From an uncultured Clostridia bacterium (GTDB lineage Bacteria; Bacillota; Clostridia; Oscillospirales; Ruminococcaceae), in contig CAMNDR010000061.1 in assembly GCA_946535685.1 (NCBI GenBank), positions 1 to 6,339 on the forward strand: 6,339 bases of DNA, given 5' to 3'. The position numbers and the translations under genes were made by a program. Each line of letters begins with the position of its first letter. The stretch's first letter is position 1. Below the pieces are notes generated by a model. The model did not search any database, was not told the origin of the DNA, and saw nothing but the letters and a program-made list of their open reading frames with translations. Positions 4,621 to 6,339 of the stretch are shown one piece after another.

Positions 4621-6339
4621 ATGAATCGGAAGCGTATTTTCAGTCTTGTGCTGGCAGCCAGTCTGCTCAGTGCAGCGATGACACCGGCGATGATCTCCGC
4701 AGAGGAGCTGCAGCCGCTTGCAGGTGATGTTCAGACGATCCCGGAGCTCTCAGTCCTGTATGGCAATGTCTGCTGCGGCGCAGAGATCAAGGACGGCATT
4801 TCTCCGGATTTTGATACCAATGCAGCCGCTGTCGCTGATGGCAGGGAAAACAGTGGCGCCGTCAGGATCGAACGGGATCTTCTGATCGAAAAGCTCAATG
4901 ATGACGGTACCCCGGTGCCGCTAAACGGCAAGATCAACGGCGGCGATACCTATACGGAATACACCGTCATCCGTGCAGCAGACGGCTATCGTTTTGATGC
5001 CAATGTCAAGCTCGATGAATATTCCCAGTCCGGTGCCGAGATCCTCTCCAAGGATGAGAACATGGTCATCGTCAAGAAGGAGATCGAAGCAGTACACGTA
5101 TCCCTCGGCGAAACCTATACCTATGAATCCGCCAACTGCCAGTCTCCCTCCAATGAGCAGTACGACTGTGCCGGCTGCGGCAAGCACATTGAGATCGTCG
5201 GGGAAGAAAAGAACCCGAATGGTCATGTCTGGGGCGACTGGACCGTTATCAAGGATGCTTCCTCTACCGAGAAGGGCGAGTGGATCCACACCTGCACGCT
5301 CTGCGGTACAGAACAGAGAGTGGAGGTGCCGAGATTGTATTCCGATGTCTATGAGCCGAATACGTCCTGGGCACTGTCTGCGACCGTCGCATGGCGTGCA
5401 GACAGCACAGCCATTGACACAGCCGCCGCCGAAGTACGCCCTGCCACAGCATTTGTCTGGGTCGATGCAGACCTGAAGGTCTATGACCGTGACGGCAATG
5501 AGCTCGCAGGCTCCGTGGCGGAGTATGTGGCAAAGACAGCCGGCACGATGATCCCGGCGTTTTATGTCAAGGACGGCGATGCCGCATCCGCGCTCAAGGG
5601 CTGGCTCTCGCAGACCGGCTTTGAGGACTGCTTCGTGGTATCCACGCCCGACAACAAGGATGCTGTCAAGGATGTGGCAGATCTGCTGCATGTCCGCGGC
5701 ATGATCGACTTCACCGCCGAGACGAATCCGAGCCGCAAGGATCTGACCGGGATGATCGCCGCCGTCAACGGCGCACACGGCAAGGTCGTCCTGCTGAATG
5801 CACAGGCGGCTACCAAGGAAAATATCAAGCTCCTGCAGTCGCTGTGTGCAACAGTCTGGGTACAGGCACCGGCCGATGCAGATACCAAGACGCTGGTAAC
5901 GCTCTACACCCACGGCGTGAACGGTGTGCTGGTCGATGATTATCAGGCCGCCATCCGTGCAGAGGAGCTGTTCCAGGATGATGCACCGACACTGCTGCGT
6001 ATCCCGAAGATCATCGGTCACCGCGGTGATCCGTCCAACTACGCAGAAAACACCATCGAATCGGCAAGAGGTGCCTATGAAGAAGGTGCGGATGCGATCG
6101 AGAATGATATCCAGCTCTCCTCTGACGGCCAGCTCTTTATCCGCCATGATAACAACCTGCTATCCTTCTTCGGCAGGGAGGACGTCAAAGGCTCCGATCT
6201 GACGCTGGAAGAGCTGACGGGCATGCCGTTCCTCTGGGAAGGCGAGTACGGCCTTCTCTCCCTCAATGAGGTCGCAGCCGAGTATCCCGGCTTCGGCAAG
6301 AAGTTTGACGGCAAGCTGTATGGCCAGGACGAGCGCTAT
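4621..6339 (+). CDS. Secreted glycerophosphodiester phosphodiesterase family protein (3' end missing)
   Basis: ATG 4621 opens a frame with no stop through the window edge (573 residues seen). Residues 1-27 are a signal peptide: MNRKR, a hydrophobic core, and a likely cut after MISA. There is no lipobox. Then come a beta-rich N-terminal region (about 28-160, with YTEYTVIRAADGYRF at 111-125); a Cys ribbon-like module with CAGC (183-186), HVWGDW (202-207) and CTLC (225-228); a degenerate barrel-like region (about 245-455); and the GDPD catalytic start, with IIGHRG (464-469), ENT (476-478), IENDIQLSSDGQ (493-504) and RHD (508-510). By family knowledge H467 and H509 are the catalytic pair, and E494 and D496 (with E476 nearby) bind the divalent metal; all are present. 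GDPDs hydrolyse glycerophosphodiesters to glycerol-3-phosphate and an alcohol, here presumably outside the cell. The rest of the barrel and any anchor or dockerin lie beyond 6339. The preceding metal exporter is a separate unit. Confidence 0.9.
   Translation, partial: MNRKRIFSLVLAASLLSAAMTPAMISAEELQPLAGDVQTIPELSVLYGNVCCGAEIKDGISPDFDTNAAAVADGRENSGAVRIERDLLIEKLNDDGTPVPLNGKINGGDTYTEYTVIRAADGYRFDANVKLDEYSQSGAEILSKDENMVIVKKEIEAVHVSLGETYTYESANCQSPSNEQYDCAGCGKHIEIVGEEKNPNGHVWGDWTVIKDASSTEKGEWIHTCTLCGTEQRVEVPRLYSDVYEPNTSWALSATVAWRADSTAIDTAAAEVRPATAFVWVDADLKVYDRDGNELAGSVAEYVAKTAGTMIPAFYVKDGDAASALKGWLSQTGFEDCFVVSTPDNKDAVKDVADLLHVRGMIDFTAETNPSRKDLTGMIAAVNGAHGKVVLLNAQAATKENIKLLQSLCATVWVQAPADADTKTLVTLYTHGVNGVLVDDYQAAIRAEELFQDDAPTLLRIPKIIGHRGDPSNYAENTIESARGAYEEGADAIENDIQLSSDGQLFIRHDNNLLSFFGREDVKGSDLTLEELTGMPFLWEGEYGLLSLNEVAAEYPGFGKKFDGKLYGQDERY

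Noticed and set aside
4921..6147. 408-codon minus-strand open frame over the GDPD gene
   Set aside because: It lies opposite a frame with a signal peptide and intact GDPD catalytic motifs. The antisense translation shows no recognisable domain and no promoter or ribosome site.
1..6339. tRNA or rRNA genes, insertion sequence or phage genes
   Set aside because: No cloverleaf, rRNA core motif, transposase or integrase motif was seen on either strand.

Overview
The window reads as a chromosomal segment from an anaerobic gut or rumen Firmicute, most likely a Ruminococcus-type member of the Oscillospiraceae. The evidence is a C-terminal type I dockerin of the Ruminococcus style (two DVNxDG loops, each followed by NASDAA, with an 'AFTEKQQKAADVNGDG' spacer), a sodium-pump decarboxylase pair, Clostridia-like promoters and Shine-Dalgarno sites, and GC-rich coding sequence with AT-rich promoter islands. 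All supported genes are on the + strand. The long minus-strand open frames are antisense shadows.

Layout. (1) 1-1281: the 3' end of a large secreted, multidomain, dockerin-bearing protein whose start is outside the window. (2) 1282-1636: a gene-free stretch with two nearly identical palindromes (1290-1317 and 1467-1494) flanking a row of GC-rich hairpins, then a strong promoter. (3) 1637-3344: a two-gene operon for the gamma (OadG-like) and beta (OadB) subunits of a biotin-dependent, Na+-translocating decarboxylase, closed by a clear intrinsic terminator. The carboxyltransferase and biotin-carrier subunits are not here. (4) 3443-4363: a cation diffusion facilitator (probable Zn2+/divalent metal exporter) with its own terminator. 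(5) 4406-4620: a near-consensus promoter and a roughly 180-nt structured 5' leader. (6) 4621-6339: the 5' part of a secreted glycerophosphodiester phosphodiesterase. It has a signal peptide, a Cys-rich ribbon-like module, a degenerate barrel-like region and a canonical GDPD catalytic start, and it runs off the right edge.

How the genes fit together. The two edge genes are extracellular: one would dock to a cohesin-bearing scaffold or cell-surface protein, the other would cleave glycerophosphodiesters. The middle genes act at the membrane: OadB/OadG turn decarboxylation energy into a Na+ gradient, and the CDF protein exports metal. Each unit has separate transcription signals, so the window looks like neighbouring independent units rather than one pathway. 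The items most worth following up are the structured GDPD leader, the unusual GDPD architecture, and the hairpin array upstream of the oadG-like gene. I did not find a clearly novel multi-gene system.
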